A DNA stretch of 64,000 bases from Sphingomonas sp. HITSZ_GF (lineage in GTDB: Bacteria > Pseudomonadota > Alphaproteobacteria > Sphingomonadales > Sphingomonadaceae), in the NCBI RefSeq assembly GCF_029543155.1, contig NZ_JARQXA010000006.1, positions 124,001-188,000 of the forward strand. The letters run 5' to 3'. The translations under genes were made by a program, and so were the position numbers. Below, in pieces: positions 44,582 through 53,167 of the stretch. Each line of letters begins with the position of its first letter. The first letter of the stretch is position 1. The notes beneath the pieces are model-generated. The model was not told the DNA's origin and made no database searches. It saw only the letters and a program-made list of their open reading frames with translations.

Positions 44582-45133
44582 ATGGCAATTGAAGGCGATA
44601 TCGCCGGTCCCGAAAATCCCCGCCGTCGCGATTATCTCCAGTATGCCGCCGTTTCGGTCGCTGCTGTGGGCGCGGGCGTCGCGGTGCTTCCGCTGATCAA
44701 TTCGATGAACCCGTCCGCCGATGTGCTCGCGCAGTCCACCACCGAGGTGGACGTGTCGAAGATCGAGCCGGGCATGGCGATCAAGACCAGCTTCCGCAAG
44801 CAGCCGCTGTTCGTGCGCAACCTGACCCCGGCCGAGATCGCCGCGGCAGACGCGGTGCCGGTTTCCAGCCTGCGCGATCCGCAGACGCTGGAGCAGCGCA
44901 CCGCCAAGGGCCACACCAACTGGCTGATCACGCTGGGCGTGTGCACCCATCTCGGCTGCGTGCCGCTGGGCGCGGGCGAGGGTGAGAATCGCGGGCCGTT
45001 CGGCGGCTATTTCTGCCCGTGCCATGGCTCGGCCTATGACACCGCCGGCCGCATCCGCCAGGGCCCCGCGCCGAAGAACCTCGAGGTTCCAAAATATAAT
45101 TTCACGTCCGACTCTGTCGTCGTGGTTGGGTGA
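44582..45133 (+). CDS. petA: Ubiquinol-cytochrome c reductase Rieske subunit
   Basis: A 183-residue Rieske iron-sulfur protein of the cytochrome bc1 complex. The N-terminus has a twin-arginine-like RRRDYLQY before the membrane anchor, consistent with Tat export. The [2Fe-2S] ligands are Cys121 and His123 (CTHLGC) and Cys145 and His148 (CPCHGS). The first gene of petABC. AAGGGG supports the ATG at 44582. Confidence 0.96.
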   Translation: MAIEGDIAGPENPRRRDYLQYAAVSVAAVGAGVAVLPLINSMNPSADVLAQSTTEVDVSKIEPGMAIKTSFRKQPLFVRNLTPAEIAAADAVPVSSLRDPQTLEQRTAKGHTNWLITLGVCTHLGCVPLGAGEGENRGPFGGYFCPCHGSAYDTAGRIRQGPAPKNLEVPKYNFTSDSVVVVG

Positions 45134-45145
45134 GGATAGAGCGCG

Positions 45146-46405
45146 ATGAGCTTTCCCTGGGCCAAGCATTATGAGCCGAAGAACCCGGTGATGCAGTGGG
45201 TGGACTCGCGTCTGCCCCTGCCGCGCTTCGTCTATAACGCCGTCGGTGCCGGCTATCCGGTGCCGCGCAACCTCAATTACTGGTGGAATTTCGGCGTGCT
45301 CGCCGGGGTGGCGCTGGTCTGCCAGCTGATCACCGGCATCGTGCTGGCGATGCACTTCCATTCGTCGGCCGCCGGTGCGTTCGACAGCGTGAACGTCGGC
45401 ATCATGCGCGACGTCAACGCAGGCTGGTTCCTGCGCTTCGCCCACGCGAACGGCGCCTCGATGTTCTTCATCGTGATCTATATCCACATGTTCCGCGGCC
45501 TCTATTACGGGTCGTACAAGGCGCCGCGCGAGATGGTGTGGCTGCTCGGCGTGGTGATCTTCCTGCTGCTGATGGCCACTGCCTTCATGGGCTATGTGCT
45601 CCCCTGGGGGCAGATGAGCTTCTGGGGGGCTCAGGTGATCACCGGCTTCTTCTCGGCGATTCCCGTCGTCGGCGAGTGGATCCGCGTGTGGCTGCTCGGC
45701 GGCTATGCGCCGGACGATGCCGCGCTGAACCGCTTCTTCTCGCTCCACTATCTGCTGCCCTTCGTGGTGGCGGGCGCGGTGATCCTGCACATCTGGGCGC
45801 TGCACATCCCGGGCTCGTCGAACCCGACGGGCGTCGAGGTGAAGGGCGAGCAGGATACGGTGCCGTTCCACCCCTATTACACCGCGAAGGACGGCGTCGG
45901 CGTCTTCGTGTTCCTGATGGTCTTCTCGGTGCTGATCTTCTTCGCGCCGGACTATCTGGGCCACCCGGACAATTACATCCCGGCCAACCCGCTCTCGACG
46001 CCGGCGCACATCGTGCCCGAATGGTATTTCTGGCCGTTCTACGCGATCCTGCGCGCCTGCACCTCGGACTTCATCCTGCCGGCGAAGCTGTGGGGCGTGC
46101 TGGCGATGTTCGGCTCGATCCTGATCCTGTTCTTCCTGCCCTGGCTCGACAAGTCGCCGGTGCGCTCGGGCGGCTATCGCCCGATGTACAAGGTGGCATT
46201 CTGGGTGCTCGTGGTGGACGTGCTGATGCTGGGTTATTGCGGCGGCTCGCCGGCCGAGCCGCTCTACGTGATCCTCAGCCAGATCGGGGCGGCCTATTAT
46301 TTCGCGCACTTCCTGATCATCGTGCCGATCATCTCCGCGATCGAGACGCCGAAGCCGCTGCCGGGCTCGATCACCGAGGCCGTGCTGGCCAAGACCGGCG
46401 CGTAA
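45146..46405 (+). CDS. petB: Cytochrome b
   Basis: A 419-residue membrane subunit of the bc1 complex with eight helices and two b haems. Haem ligands lie in helices B and D ([19 protein letters not shown] and [21 protein letters not shown]). The quinol-oxidation PEWY motif occurs as [29 protein letters not shown] is also typical. It is fused in operon order with petA and petC, 12 bases after petA. Confidence 0.97.
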   Translation: MSFPWAKHYEPKNPVMQWVDSRLPLPRFVYNAVGAGYPVPRNLNYWWNFGVLAGVALVCQLITGIVLAMHFHSSAAGAFDSVNVGIMRDVNAGWFLRFAHANGASMFFIVIYIHMFRGLYYGSYKAPREMVWLLGVVIFLLLMATAFMGYVLPWGQMSFWGAQVITGFFSAIPVVGEWIRVWLLGGYAPDDAALNRFFSLHYLLPFVVAGAVILHIWALHIPGSSNPTGVEVKGEQDTVPFHPYYTAKDGVGVFVFLMVFSVLIFFAPDYLGHPDNYIPANPLSTPAHIVPEWYFWPFYAILRACTSDFILPAKLWGVLAMFGSILILFFLPWLDKSPVRSGGYRPMYKVAFWVLVVDVLMLGYCGGSPAEPLYVILSQIGAAYYFAHFLIIVPIISAIETPKPLPGSITEAVLAKTGA

Positions 46406-46420
46406 GGGGGACCAGGAACC

Positions 46421-47257
46421 ATGAATTCGTGGATCATCAGCAAGATCAAATACCTGGTCGGCATCGCGTTCGTCGGCATCTTCCTCTGGGCGCTGCTCTG
46501 GACCGTGGTGGGCGTCATCAAGGAGCCCCCGGCGGAAACCGCCGAGCATGTGATGCACAAGCATCCCGAGAAGCTGCACCTCGCCTCTGACGGGCCGTTC
46601 GGCAAGTTCGATCGCCGGCAGCTCCAGCGCGGCTTCCAGGTTTACAAGGAAGTCTGCTCGACCTGCCACTCGCTCAACCTGCTCTCCTTCCGCAACCTGA
46701 AGGACCTTGGCTATACCGATGCCGAGGTGAAGAAGATCGCCAAGGACTGGGCGATCAAGCAGCCGGTGTTCGACGACAAGGGTGGCACCTGGGGCGAGCG
46801 CGACAACACGCCGGCGGACCGATTCCCCAAGGTCTATTATCCGGGCACCGGCACGCCGCCGGATCTCAGCCTGATCACCAAGGCGCGGCATGACGGGGCG
46901 GCCTATGTCCACTCGCTGCTGACCGGCTACAATCAGAAGCCCTCGGCCGAGGCGGTGAAGGAATTCCCCGAATTCGCCAAGACGCCCGACGGGATGCACT
47001 TCAACCCGTATTTCGCGAACCTCAACATCGCGATGCCGCCGCCGCTGACCCAGGACGGGCAGGTGACCTATTCGGACGGCACCCGCGCCACGGTCGACCA
47101 GATGTCGCAGGACGTCTCGGCCTTCCTGGTGTGGACCGCCGAACCGACGCTCGAGACGCGCCGCCAGGCCGGCTTCGCAGTGCTCGGCTTCCTGCTCCTC
47201 GCCACGATCCTCGCTTTTGGCGCCTATCGCGTCGTCTGGGCGGACGTGAAGCACTGA
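46421..47257 (+). CDS. petC: Cytochrome c1
   Basis: A 278-residue bc1 subunit. An N-terminal membrane segment (about 10-32) targets it, followed by the haem c motif CSTCH (Cys79, Cys82, His83) and the distal methionine region LNIAMPPPL. A C-terminal membrane anchor (AGFAVLGFLLLATILAFGAY) follows. It is the last gene of petABC; a strong terminator lies 40 bases downstream. Confidence 0.96.
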   Translation: MNSWIISKIKYLVGIAFVGIFLWALLWTVVGVIKEPPAETAEHVMHKHPEKLHLASDGPFGKFDRRQLQRGFQVYKEVCSTCHSLNLLSFRNLKDLGYTDAEVKKIAKDWAIKQPVFDDKGGTWGERDNTPADRFPKVYYPGTGTPPDLSLITKARHDGAAYVHSLLTGYNQKPSAEAVKEFPEFAKTPDGMHFNPYFANLNIAMPPPLTQDGQVTYSDGTRATVDQMSQDVSAFLVWTAEPTLETRRQAGFAVLGFLLLATILAFGAYRVVWADVKH

Positions 47258-47292
47258 GGCGGTTCCCGCGGCAGCGCGGGCGCATTATAGGA

Positions 47293-47326
47293 TCCCGCCC
47301 GGGGGCAGCCCCGGGCGGGATTTTTT
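47293..47326 (+). terminator. Terminator of the petABC operon
   Basis: TCCCGCCCGGGG and its exact complement form a 12-bp stem with loop GCAG, followed by six T. This is a textbook intrinsic terminator. Confidence 0.95.
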
Positions 47327-47348
47327 CTGGGAAAAGGCTTGGCTTGCG

Positions 47349-47900
47349 ATGATCTTGGATACGGCGGCAGCGAATGACGATATCCGGCAGCGCATCCGGA
47401 CCATCCCCGATTTCCCCAAGCCGGGAATCCTGTTCCGCGACATCACCACGCTGCTGCTCGATGCCGAGGGGCTGAAGCTCACGATCGACCGCATGGCCGC
47501 GGCGGTGACCGGCCCGATCGACCTGGTGGCGGGGATCGAGGCACGCGGCTTCCTGTTCGGCGCGGCGCTGGCGGTGAAGCTCGGCGCCGGCATGCTGCTG
47601 GTCCGCAAGGACGGCAAGCTGCCCGGCGCGACGATCGCCGAGGATTATGCGCTCGAATATGGCACCGATCGCATCGCCATCCATGCCGATGCGCTGGCCC
47701 CCGGCGCCCGTGTGCTGCTGGTCGACGACCTGATCGCCACGGGCGGCACCGCCCGCGCCGCGGTCCGCCTGCTCCACAAGGCCGGCGCCGAAGTGGTGCA
47801 GGCCGCGTTCGTCGTCGACCTGCCCGATCTCGGCGGCGCCGATGCGCTGCGCAGCGACGGCGTGCAGGTCAGCGCGCTGGTCGCGTTCGAGGGGCATTGA
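47349..47900 (+). CDS. apt: Adenine phosphoribosyltransferase
   Basis: A 183-residue purine salvage enzyme forming AMP from adenine and PRPP. The PRPP-binding motif VLLVDDLIATGGTA is intact; FPKPGILFRDITTLL near the start and ARGFLFGAALA are also typical. Follows the pet operon after its terminator and so has its own promoter. Confidence 0.95.
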   Translation: MILDTAAANDDIRQRIRTIPDFPKPGILFRDITTLLLDAEGLKLTIDRMAAAVTGPIDLVAGIEARGFLFGAALAVKLGAGMLLVRKDGKLPGATIAEDYALEYGTDRIAIHADALAPGARVLLVDDLIATGGTARAAVRLLHKAGAEVVQAAFVVDLPDLGGADALRSDGVQVSALVAFEGH

Positions 47901-47907
47901 TCTTCTG

Positions 47908-48025
47908 GATCCTCTCCCGGAGGGAGAGGGGGACCGCCGCCGAAGGCGGTGGTGGAGAGGGAACGCCGCAGGCGACACCCCCTCCACCAGCTTCGCTGGT
48001 CCCCGTCCCCCTCCGGGGGAGGATT
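47908..48025. repeat. Palindromic intergenic repeat, family C
   Basis: It begins GATCCTCTCCCGGAGGGAGA and ends CCTCCGGGGGAGGATT, with CCGCCGAAGGCGG inside. It is between convergent apt and the MaoC gene. Confidence 0.9.
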
Positions 48026-48027
48026 GG

Positions 48028-48474
48028 TTACGCCACTCGCCGCCGCATCAGCACCAGCCCGACGAAGCGCAGCACCGGCTCGTCCAGCTGGTTGTAGGTG
48101 ATCGTCTGGCTCTTCAGGCTGCCCATCTCGGGCCGGCTGCGCGAGGGCGTCATCTCGAGCACTTCGGTCTCGACGCGCAGCACGTCGCCGGGATGCACCG
48201 GCTTCAGCCAGCGCAGCTCGTCGATCCCCGCCGCGCCCAGGCTCGCCTGGGGCTGCACCGCCATCTCGGCGACCATCATCGACATGGTCATCGCGCAGGT
48301 GTGCCAGCCGCTCGCCGCCAGCCGCCCGAAATGGGTCTGCGCCGCCGCCTCGTCGGAGAGGTGGAAGGGCTGGGGATCATATTTGCGCGCGAAGTCGAGC
48401 ACTTCCTCGCGTGTCACTTCATAGCGGCCGAAGCTCCGCTTCATGCCGACCTGGATATCGTCCCAATAGAGCAT
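48028..48474 (-). CDS. MaoC family dehydratase
   Basis: A 148-residue single hotdog-fold (R)-enoyl-CoA hydratase-like protein. The catalytic Asp and His lie in FARKYDPQPFHLSDEAA, followed by THFGRLAASGWHTC. GIDELRWLKPVHPGDVLRVE is the core strand region. Substrate unknown; it may act in fatty-acid, polyhydroxyalkanoate or other acyl-CoA metabolism. Confidence 0.9.
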   Translation of the reverse strand: MLYWDDIQVGMKRSFGRYEVTREEVLDFARKYDPQPFHLSDEAAAQTHFGRLAASGWHTCAMTMSMMVAEMAVQPQASLGAAGIDELRWLKPVHPGDVLRVETEVLEMTPSRSRPEMGSLKSQTITYNQLDEPVLRFVGLVLMRRRVA

Positions 48475-48512
48475 GAGATCAGTTTCGGATGGAAACCGAT
48501 CCCGCGCAAGCC

Positions 48513-49805
48513 TTACTTCCGCAGCACCTCGCGGAACGGCGAATCACTGCCGTCCACACCCGGCTTGGGCGGCAGGCCGATCAGGTCGCGCAGCAGCGGA
48601 TAGACATCGACATTGGTGAACGCCGGCAGCACGCCGGGCTTGAAGGCGGGGCCGTTGGCGATGAACAGCGCGGTCATTTCCGGCGCCATGTTGTCGAAGC
48701 CGTGATTGCCGCCCAGCTTCTCGCGCTTGGGTGCCTTGTCGGTGATCTCCCAGCCCGTCTCGGCCAGGCAGAAGATCGGCGGGATGCGGGGATTGGTGCC
48801 ATAATGGAAGCGCGCGGGGATCTCGGCCTTGCGCCAGCATTCGAAATGCGGGTGCTTGCCGAGCAGCGCCTTCTCCACCACCGCCGCGCGCCCCGGCGCG
48901 GGGGCCAGGCTGGCATAGGGGCCGGTCTCGACGACATGGGCGTCGTCCGCACCGATGAACTGCGTCAGCAGGATGGTGCGCGCGCTGCTCGTCTGCGCCA
49001 TGCCGTGATCGGCGACGAGGACGAGATTGGCCGGCTGGCCCATCGCCGCCAGCCCCTCGACCAGCATGCCGATCGACGTGTCGATATCGGCGACCGCCTC
49101 GGTCGTGCGCGCGTCGTCCGGGCCATAGGTATGGCCGGCGGTGTCGACCGTGTCGAAATAGAGCGTCACCAGCTTCGGGCGGATCGCGGCGGGGCGGCGC
49201 AGCCAGTCGAGCGCGGCGTTGACGCGCTGCGCGCCGCTGATCGCCTGGTTGAACTGCGCCCAGTCGCTCGGGCGGGTGCCGCCGCTCATCTCATAGGGCC
49301 ATTCGCTGGCGCGGGTGCCGCCGATCGCCACGTTCGAGCCGGGCCAGAATTCGGTCGCGCTGCGGATGCCCGCCTTCTCGGCATCCACCCAGATCGGTTC
49401 GGCGCCGTTCCACCAGAACGGATCGTCGGTGGACATGGTGAAGACTTCCTTGGGGCGGCTTTCGTCCTCCATCTTGTTGGCGATGATGCCGTGATGGTCG
49501 GGATAGAGCCCGGTCACCAGCGTCCAGTGGTTGGGGAAGGTCTTGGACGGGAAGCTGGGGTGCATCGGCGCCGTGACTCCGCCGGTGGCGAGGCGCGTCA
49601 GCACCGGCGTCACCCCGCGCCCCAGATAGTCGCTGCGGAAGCCGTCGATCGAGACGAGGATCGTCACCGGCGCGCGCTGCTCGGCCGCGACGGCAGGGGT
49701 CGCGGGCGGCGGCGGGGCGGCGACAGGCGCGGTTGCGCAGGCCTGGAGGACGGCGGCAAGCGCCGCGGCGACGATCTTGGAATACCAGCGCATGGGCAGT
49801 CGCAT
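48513..49805 (-). CDS. Exported NPP-type nucleotide pyrophosphatase/phosphodiesterase lipoprotein
   Basis: A protein of about 430 residues in the alkaline phosphatase superfamily (NPP). The N-terminus has a lipobox (AVLQAC), so a lipoprotein is likely. Metal and nucleophile motifs are VTILVSIDGFRSDYLG, PSKTFPNHWTLVTGLYPDHH (Thr nucleophile), YFDTVDTAGHTYGPDD, LVADHGMAQ and GGNHGFDN. These are the full set for a bimetal phosphodiesterase. Start is ATG 49805, or ATG 49793. The substrate could be a nucleotide or a phospholipid. Confidence 0.9.
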   Translation of the reverse strand: MRLPMRWYSKIVAAALAAVLQACATAPVAAPPPPATPAVAAEQRAPVTILVSIDGFRSDYLGRGVTPVLTRLATGGVTAPMHPSFPSKTFPNHWTLVTGLYPDHHGIIANKMEDESRPKEVFTMSTDDPFWWNGAEPIWVDAEKAGIRSATEFWPGSNVAIGGTRASEWPYEMSGGTRPSDWAQFNQAISGAQRVNAALDWLRRPAAIRPKLVTLYFDTVDTAGHTYGPDDARTTEAVADIDTSIGMLVEGLAAMGQPANLVLVADHGMAQTSSARTILLTQFIGADDAHVVETGPYASLAPAPGRAAVVEKALLGKHPHFECWRKAEIPARFHYGTNPRIPPIFCLAETGWEITDKAPKREKLGGNHGFDNMAPEMTALFIANGPAFKPGVLPAFTNVDVYPLLRDLIGLPPKPGVDGSDSPFREVLRK

Positions 49806-49840
49806 GCCAGCGAATTGTTTCGATGGAAAGGCAGGGCCCG

Positions 49841-49978
49841 ATCCTCCCCCGGAGGGGGAGGGGGACCGCGGCGCGCAGCGGCGTGGTGGAGGGGTAGCGC
49901 GCCTCAGGCGGTGTAGCCCGCGGAGATTACCCCTCCACCATGCTGCGCATGGTCCCCCTCCCCCTCCGGGGGAGGACT
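49841..49978. repeat. Palindromic intergenic repeat, family C
   Basis: It starts ATCCTCCCCCGGAGGGGGAG and ends CCTCCGGGGGAGGACT, with an inner CCATGCTGCGCATGG arm. Confidence 0.9.
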
Positions 49979-49984
49979 GCAAAT

Positions 49985-51412
49985 TCACATCCCCAGCCCC
50001 AGCCGGGCAAACAGCGTGTAGCTGATCGGCGCCTTGCCATAGGCGGCATCGAGTGCCGCCGGCTTGGCATAGGCCGCCAGCGATCCGCCCAGCGCAATCT
50101 CGCCCTTGTCGGACAGCGGGATGCGATAGGCATAGCCGGTCTCGAAGCGCGTCACCCGGAACTTGGTATCGTGCAGCGGGTCGGCATGATCGGGGAACAG
50201 CTCGTCATTGGCGACATTCTCGATCCGGCCGAACAGGCTGTGGTGCCGGCTCAGGTCCCAGTTCACCTCGGCCAGCCAGGCGGTCAGCGTGTTGCCCGGC
50301 ACCCGGTCCTTGGCCGAGAAGGCAAGCATCGCCGAGAGCCCGTTGTCGCCGCCATATTGCACGCTGGCGGTGGTGCGGTTCTCGTCCTGGCCGGCATGCA
50401 TCGCCTCGGGATCGTTCAGCCGGCCATGGCTGAGCTGCACCACCCAATCGGGCGAGGGCGTCCAGCTGGCGCGCAGGCTCCAGCTGTCGAGCTTCGGCGT
50501 CTCGATGTCCCAGCGCTGTTCGTCGGGTTCGCGGCCGCGAAACGCCGAAGCCTCGATCTGGAAGCGGCTGGTGGTCACGCCGCCGGTCACCACGCCGTAG
50601 CTGATATGCGTGCTGTCGAACCAATGGTGGCTGATCGGCGAGAGCGGCAGATAGCGGGCGGACTTGCGGTGGACGAAGGCCGAGGGCCCCAGCGCGGGCT
50701 CGCCCACCGGTCCGCCATAGACGAAGCCGGTGACGCCGCCGCCCAGCGGCAGGTCGAGCCGGGCAGTCAGCTCCATGAACAGGTCGTGCGGGTGCTGGCG
50801 ATCGACCAAAGGCTCGCCGTGCGCGGTCTCGCCGGTCGCGAACAAATTGGGATAGCCGCGCTGGCCGTTGATCGCGTCGAGGCTCAGCATCGTGTCGAAG
50901 GTTAGTTTGGTGCCGCCCTGCCAGCTGCGCACCGCCTGGAACATCGCCATGTTGGCGGTGTAGGTCGCGTCCTCGCCGCGCGGGCCGCCCTGGTCGGTAT
51001 AGGCCAGGCTCGCCGATCCCATCGCCATCAGCATCCAGTCGCCGGTCGGCACATGGAAGCCCCCGCGCATCCGGTCGGGCACCGGCAGCAGCGAGGTGCC
51101 CGAACCGGCGGCGCTGCGGCGCAGGGTCCCGGTGGGCATGAAGCCTGCGTCGTTGCCCTCCATGCCGCCCATGTCGTGCATCGAATGATCTTGGGGGGCA
51201 GGAGCGGGTGTGGGTGCCGGTGCCGGCATCTCCATGCCCGGCATGGCGTGTCCGGCATGATCCTGCGGTGCGGGGGCCGGGGCAGGGACTGGTGTTGGAG
51301 TGGGAGCCGGCGCCGGCATGTCCATGCCGGGCATCGCATGCCCCGAATGGTCCTGTGCGAAGGCGGGAAGCGGCGCGAGCAGCGCGGCGGTGGCGAGCAG
51401 TACGGCCTTCAT
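49985..51412 (-). CDS. His/Met-rich outer-membrane protein, probable metal binding
   Basis: A 475-residue exported protein (signal peptide MKAVLLATAALLAPLPAFAQ). Residues about 20-95 carry repeated motifs of the form D-H-x-x-H-x-M-P-G-M-x-M-P-A-P separated by Pro/Ala/Thr linkers. These resemble copper-binding His/Met repeats. The rest is beta-strand-rich with alternating aromatics and ends in an LFARLGLGM-type C-terminal strand, consistent with an outer-membrane beta barrel. The stop is at 49985 and the start ATG is three bases from the end of the Grx-MauE gene, so the two are one operon. Export or sequestration of a metal is inferred. It resembles no named family closely. Confidence 0.78.
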   Translation of the reverse strand: MKAVLLATAALLAPLPAFAQDHSGHAMPGMDMPAPAPTPTPVPAPAPAPQDHAGHAMPGMEMPAPAPTPAPAPQDHSMHDMGGMEGNDAGFMPTGTLRRSAAGSGTSLLPVPDRMRGGFHVPTGDWMLMAMGSASLAYTDQGGPRGEDATYTANMAMFQAVRSWQGGTKLTFDTMLSLDAINGQRGYPNLFATGETAHGEPLVDRQHPHDLFMELTARLDLPLGGGVTGFVYGGPVGEPALGPSAFVHRKSARYLPLSPISHHWFDSTHISYGVVTGGVTTSRFQIEASAFRGREPDEQRWDIETPKLDSWSLRASWTPSPDWVVQLSHGRLNDPEAMHAGQDENRTTASVQYGGDNGLSAMLAFSAKDRVPGNTLTAWLAEVNWDLSRHHSLFGRIENVANDELFPDHADPLHDTKFRVTRFETGYAYRIPLSDKGEIALGGSLAAYAKPAALDAAYGKAPISYTLFARLGLGM

Positions 51413-51414
51413 CG

Positions 51415-52173
51415 TCACATCCCCATTCCTGCCGGCTTGGCCAGCATCCAAAGTCCCATACCGACCATGAACAAATTCTCGGTCAGCGAAACGAAGCCCA
51501 AGGGCACGTTGCTGCTCCCGCCCACACACGCACATTTCAGCGTTCGCCGGTCGACATAGACCGCCTTGAACACCGAGGCTGCGCCGATCCCGCCGATCAC
51601 CAGCCCGAGCGGTGCCGCGAACCAGGTCAGCGCCCCCGCGGTCATCAGCACGCCGGCCAGCGCCTCGAGGAATGGATATGCATAGGCATATGGCACAAAG
51701 CGCTTCGCCAGCAGATCGTAGTTGAGGAACATCGACGAGAATTTCTCGACGTCCTGCAGCTTGAGCATCGCCAGCACGCACATGCTGAAGCTGACGAACC
51801 ATTCGGCCGCGCGCACGCTGAACGCCGATCCCGTCACCGCATAGCTCGCCGCCAGCGCCAGCGCCGCGGTGATCCCGAACAGCGCGATCACCGGCTGGTA
51901 GCTGGTCGCGCCGGGATCGGCCACCGTGCCGCCGAAGAAGCGGGTCAGGTCATCGTTCCCGCCGATCCGCTTGCCGTCGATGAAGGTCTGCGGCGTCGTC
52001 TTCACGCCGTGCTCTGCCTTGAACGCGTCGGTCTCCGCGCGCGTCGTCAGCCAGCGGTCGTCGACCACATAGCCGTGCCGCTCGAGCTGCCACTTCGACT
52101 TGATGCCATAGGGGCAGACATGGTCGGGCATCACCATCCGGTACAGCGTCGCGCGCTTTGCATTCTCGCTCAT
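51415..52173 (-). CDS. Glutaredoxin-MauE fusion membrane protein
   Basis: A 252-residue two-domain protein. Residues about 1-80 are glutaredoxin-like: ATLYRMVMPDHVCPYGIKSK with active-site motif CPYG (a monothiol-type site) and TTPQTFIDGKRIGG. Residues about 95-250 form a four-helix DoxX/MauE-type membrane domain. The C-terminal LKCACVGGSSNVP adds a Cys-x-Cys. The gene begins directly under a MerR-type promoter with almost no leader. It is in operon with the His/Met-rich barrel and divergent from the MerR regulator, so a metal or thiol-stress role is likely. Activity not known. Confidence 0.85.
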   Translation of the reverse strand: MSENAKRATLYRMVMPDHVCPYGIKSKWQLERHGYVVDDRWLTTRAETDAFKAEHGVKTTPQTFIDGKRIGGNDDLTRFFGGTVADPGATSYQPVIALFGITAALALAASYAVTGSAFSVRAAEWFVSFSMCVLAMLKLQDVEKFSSMFLNYDLLAKRFVPYAYAYPFLEALAGVLMTAGALTWFAAPLGLVIGGIGAASVFKAVYVDRRTLKCACVGGSSNVPLGFVSLTENLFMVGMGLWMLAKPAGMGM

Positions 52174-52181
52174 GCAAGGCC

Positions 52182-52212
52182 ATATAGGGTCCGTACCATG
52201 GTACGGAGTCAA
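52182..52212 (-). promoter_or_regulatory. MerR-type promoter/operator for the Grx-MauE operon
   Basis: On the minus strand TTGACT (52212-52207) and CTATAT (52187-52182) are separated by 19 bases. The spacer is filled by the palindrome CCGTACCATGGTACGG (52191-52206). The long 19-bp spacer and central palindrome are hallmarks of MerR-family promoters, where the regulator twists DNA on metal binding. Confidence 0.88.
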
Positions 52213-52214
52213 GC

Positions 52215-52604
52215 ATGTCGCTTACGATCGGAAAATTGGCGGAGGCGGGCGGCGTCGGTGTCGAGACGGTGCGCTACTATCAGCGCCGCGGGCTGCTGAG
52301 CGAGCCGGCGCGCGGCTATGGTGCCGGCGTGCGTCGCTACGACGATGCCGACCTGCGCCGCCTGAAGTTCATCCGCTCGGCCCAGGCGGCGGGCTTCACG
52401 CTCGAGCAGATCGCCGAGCTGCTCGAGCTCGACGCGCGCGACGATCGCCCCCGTGCCCGCGCACTCGCCCGCGAGCAGATCGGCGTGCTCGACCGCAAGA
52501 TCGCCGAGCTCACCGCCGCGCGCGATGCGCTCGGCAAGCTGGCGATGGAATGCGGCAAGGGCGGCAAGGGGCCGTGCCCGATCCTCGCGGCGTTCGAGGG
52601 GTAG
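52215..52604 (+). CDS. MerR-family regulator
   Basis: A 129-residue regulator. The N-terminal winged helix is LTIGKLAEAGGVGVETVRYY, then the linker helix and the C-terminal metal-binding loop MECGKGGKGPCPI. This has the C-x7-C pattern close to MerR's C-x8-C (Cys117/Cys126). The Cys82 equivalent of MerR is missing: the helix reads ELLELDARDDRPR. It therefore may not bind Hg(II) in the classical way; other metals or oxidants are possible. It is divergent from the Grx-MauE operon and should control it. Confidence 0.88.
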   Translation: MSLTIGKLAEAGGVGVETVRYYQRRGLLSEPARGYGAGVRRYDDADLRRLKFIRSAQAAGFTLEQIAELLELDARDDRPRARALAREQIGVLDRKIAELTAARDALGKLAMECGKGGKGPCPILAAFEG

Positions 52605-52641
52605 TCCGGATCGATATCGGAACCGGGGAATGCCAAAGCTG

Positions 52642-52740
52642 CTCCCCGGCGAAGGCCGGGGCCCAGTTGCAATGTCGTTCGAGAGGTTGGACCGCCTAAC
52701 CAAATACGTCGAGACTGGGCCCCGGCCTTCGCCGGGGAAC
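52642..52740. repeat. Palindromic intergenic repeat, family F
   Basis: CTCCCCGGCGAAGGCCGGGG and the inverted CCCCGGCCTTCGCCGGGGAA flank an inner section. It lies between the convergent MerR and OmpA-like genes. Confidence 0.88.
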
Positions 52741-52759
52741 CGAAATCTCCGTCGGTGGC

Positions 52760-53167
52760 TCAGCCCCCGATCAGGTCGATCTCCACGCGCCGGTTCATCG
52801 GCTCGCGCACATCGTCCCTGGTCGGCACCGCGGGTTTGGCTTCGCCATAGGCGATCACGGTGATCCGCGCTTCCAGCACGCCGTGGTCGCTCAGATAGCG
52901 CGCCACCGATGCCGCCATGCGCTGGCTCTTGGCGATGTTGTACTCCGTCGTGCCCGTGCGGTCGGTATGGCCCGAAAGCCGGGCCTGCATCTCGGGATGG
53001 GCGAGCATCGTCCGCACGATATAGTCGAGCGCCGGTGCCGCCTCGGGCGCGACCTCCACCGAATCGAGGCCGAAATAGACGGTCGAACGGCGCTGCACCT
53101 CCTGCGCCGGCGCCGCCATGATCAGGGCCGGGGCGATCAGCGCGGGGAGGAGCAGCCCGGCGAGCAT
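52760..53167 (-). CDS. Small OmpA-family protein
   Basis: A 135-residue exported protein with a hydrophobic N-terminal signal (MLAGLLLPALIAPALIMAAP) and a C-terminal OmpA-like peptidoglycan-binding domain: VYFGLDSVEVAPEAAPALDY, LSGHTDRTGTTEYNIAKSQR and NRRVEID at the end. It has no beta barrel. The ATG shares a base with the ychF stop (TGATG), so it is coupled to ychF. Confidence 0.88.
   Translation of the reverse strand: MLAGLLLPALIAPALIMAAPAQEVQRRSTVYFGLDSVEVAPEAAPALDYIVRTMLAHPEMQARLSGHTDRTGTTEYNIAKSQRMAASVARYLSDHGVLEARITVIAYGEAKPAVPTRDDVREPMNRRVEIDLIGG

Noticed and set aside
44399..47254. Long minus-strand ORF of 951 codons opposite petABC
   Set aside because: It is antisense to three certain genes (Rieske, cytochrome b, c1), has a His/Arg/Glu-rich composition typical of a shadow frame in GC-rich DNA, and shows no family motif.
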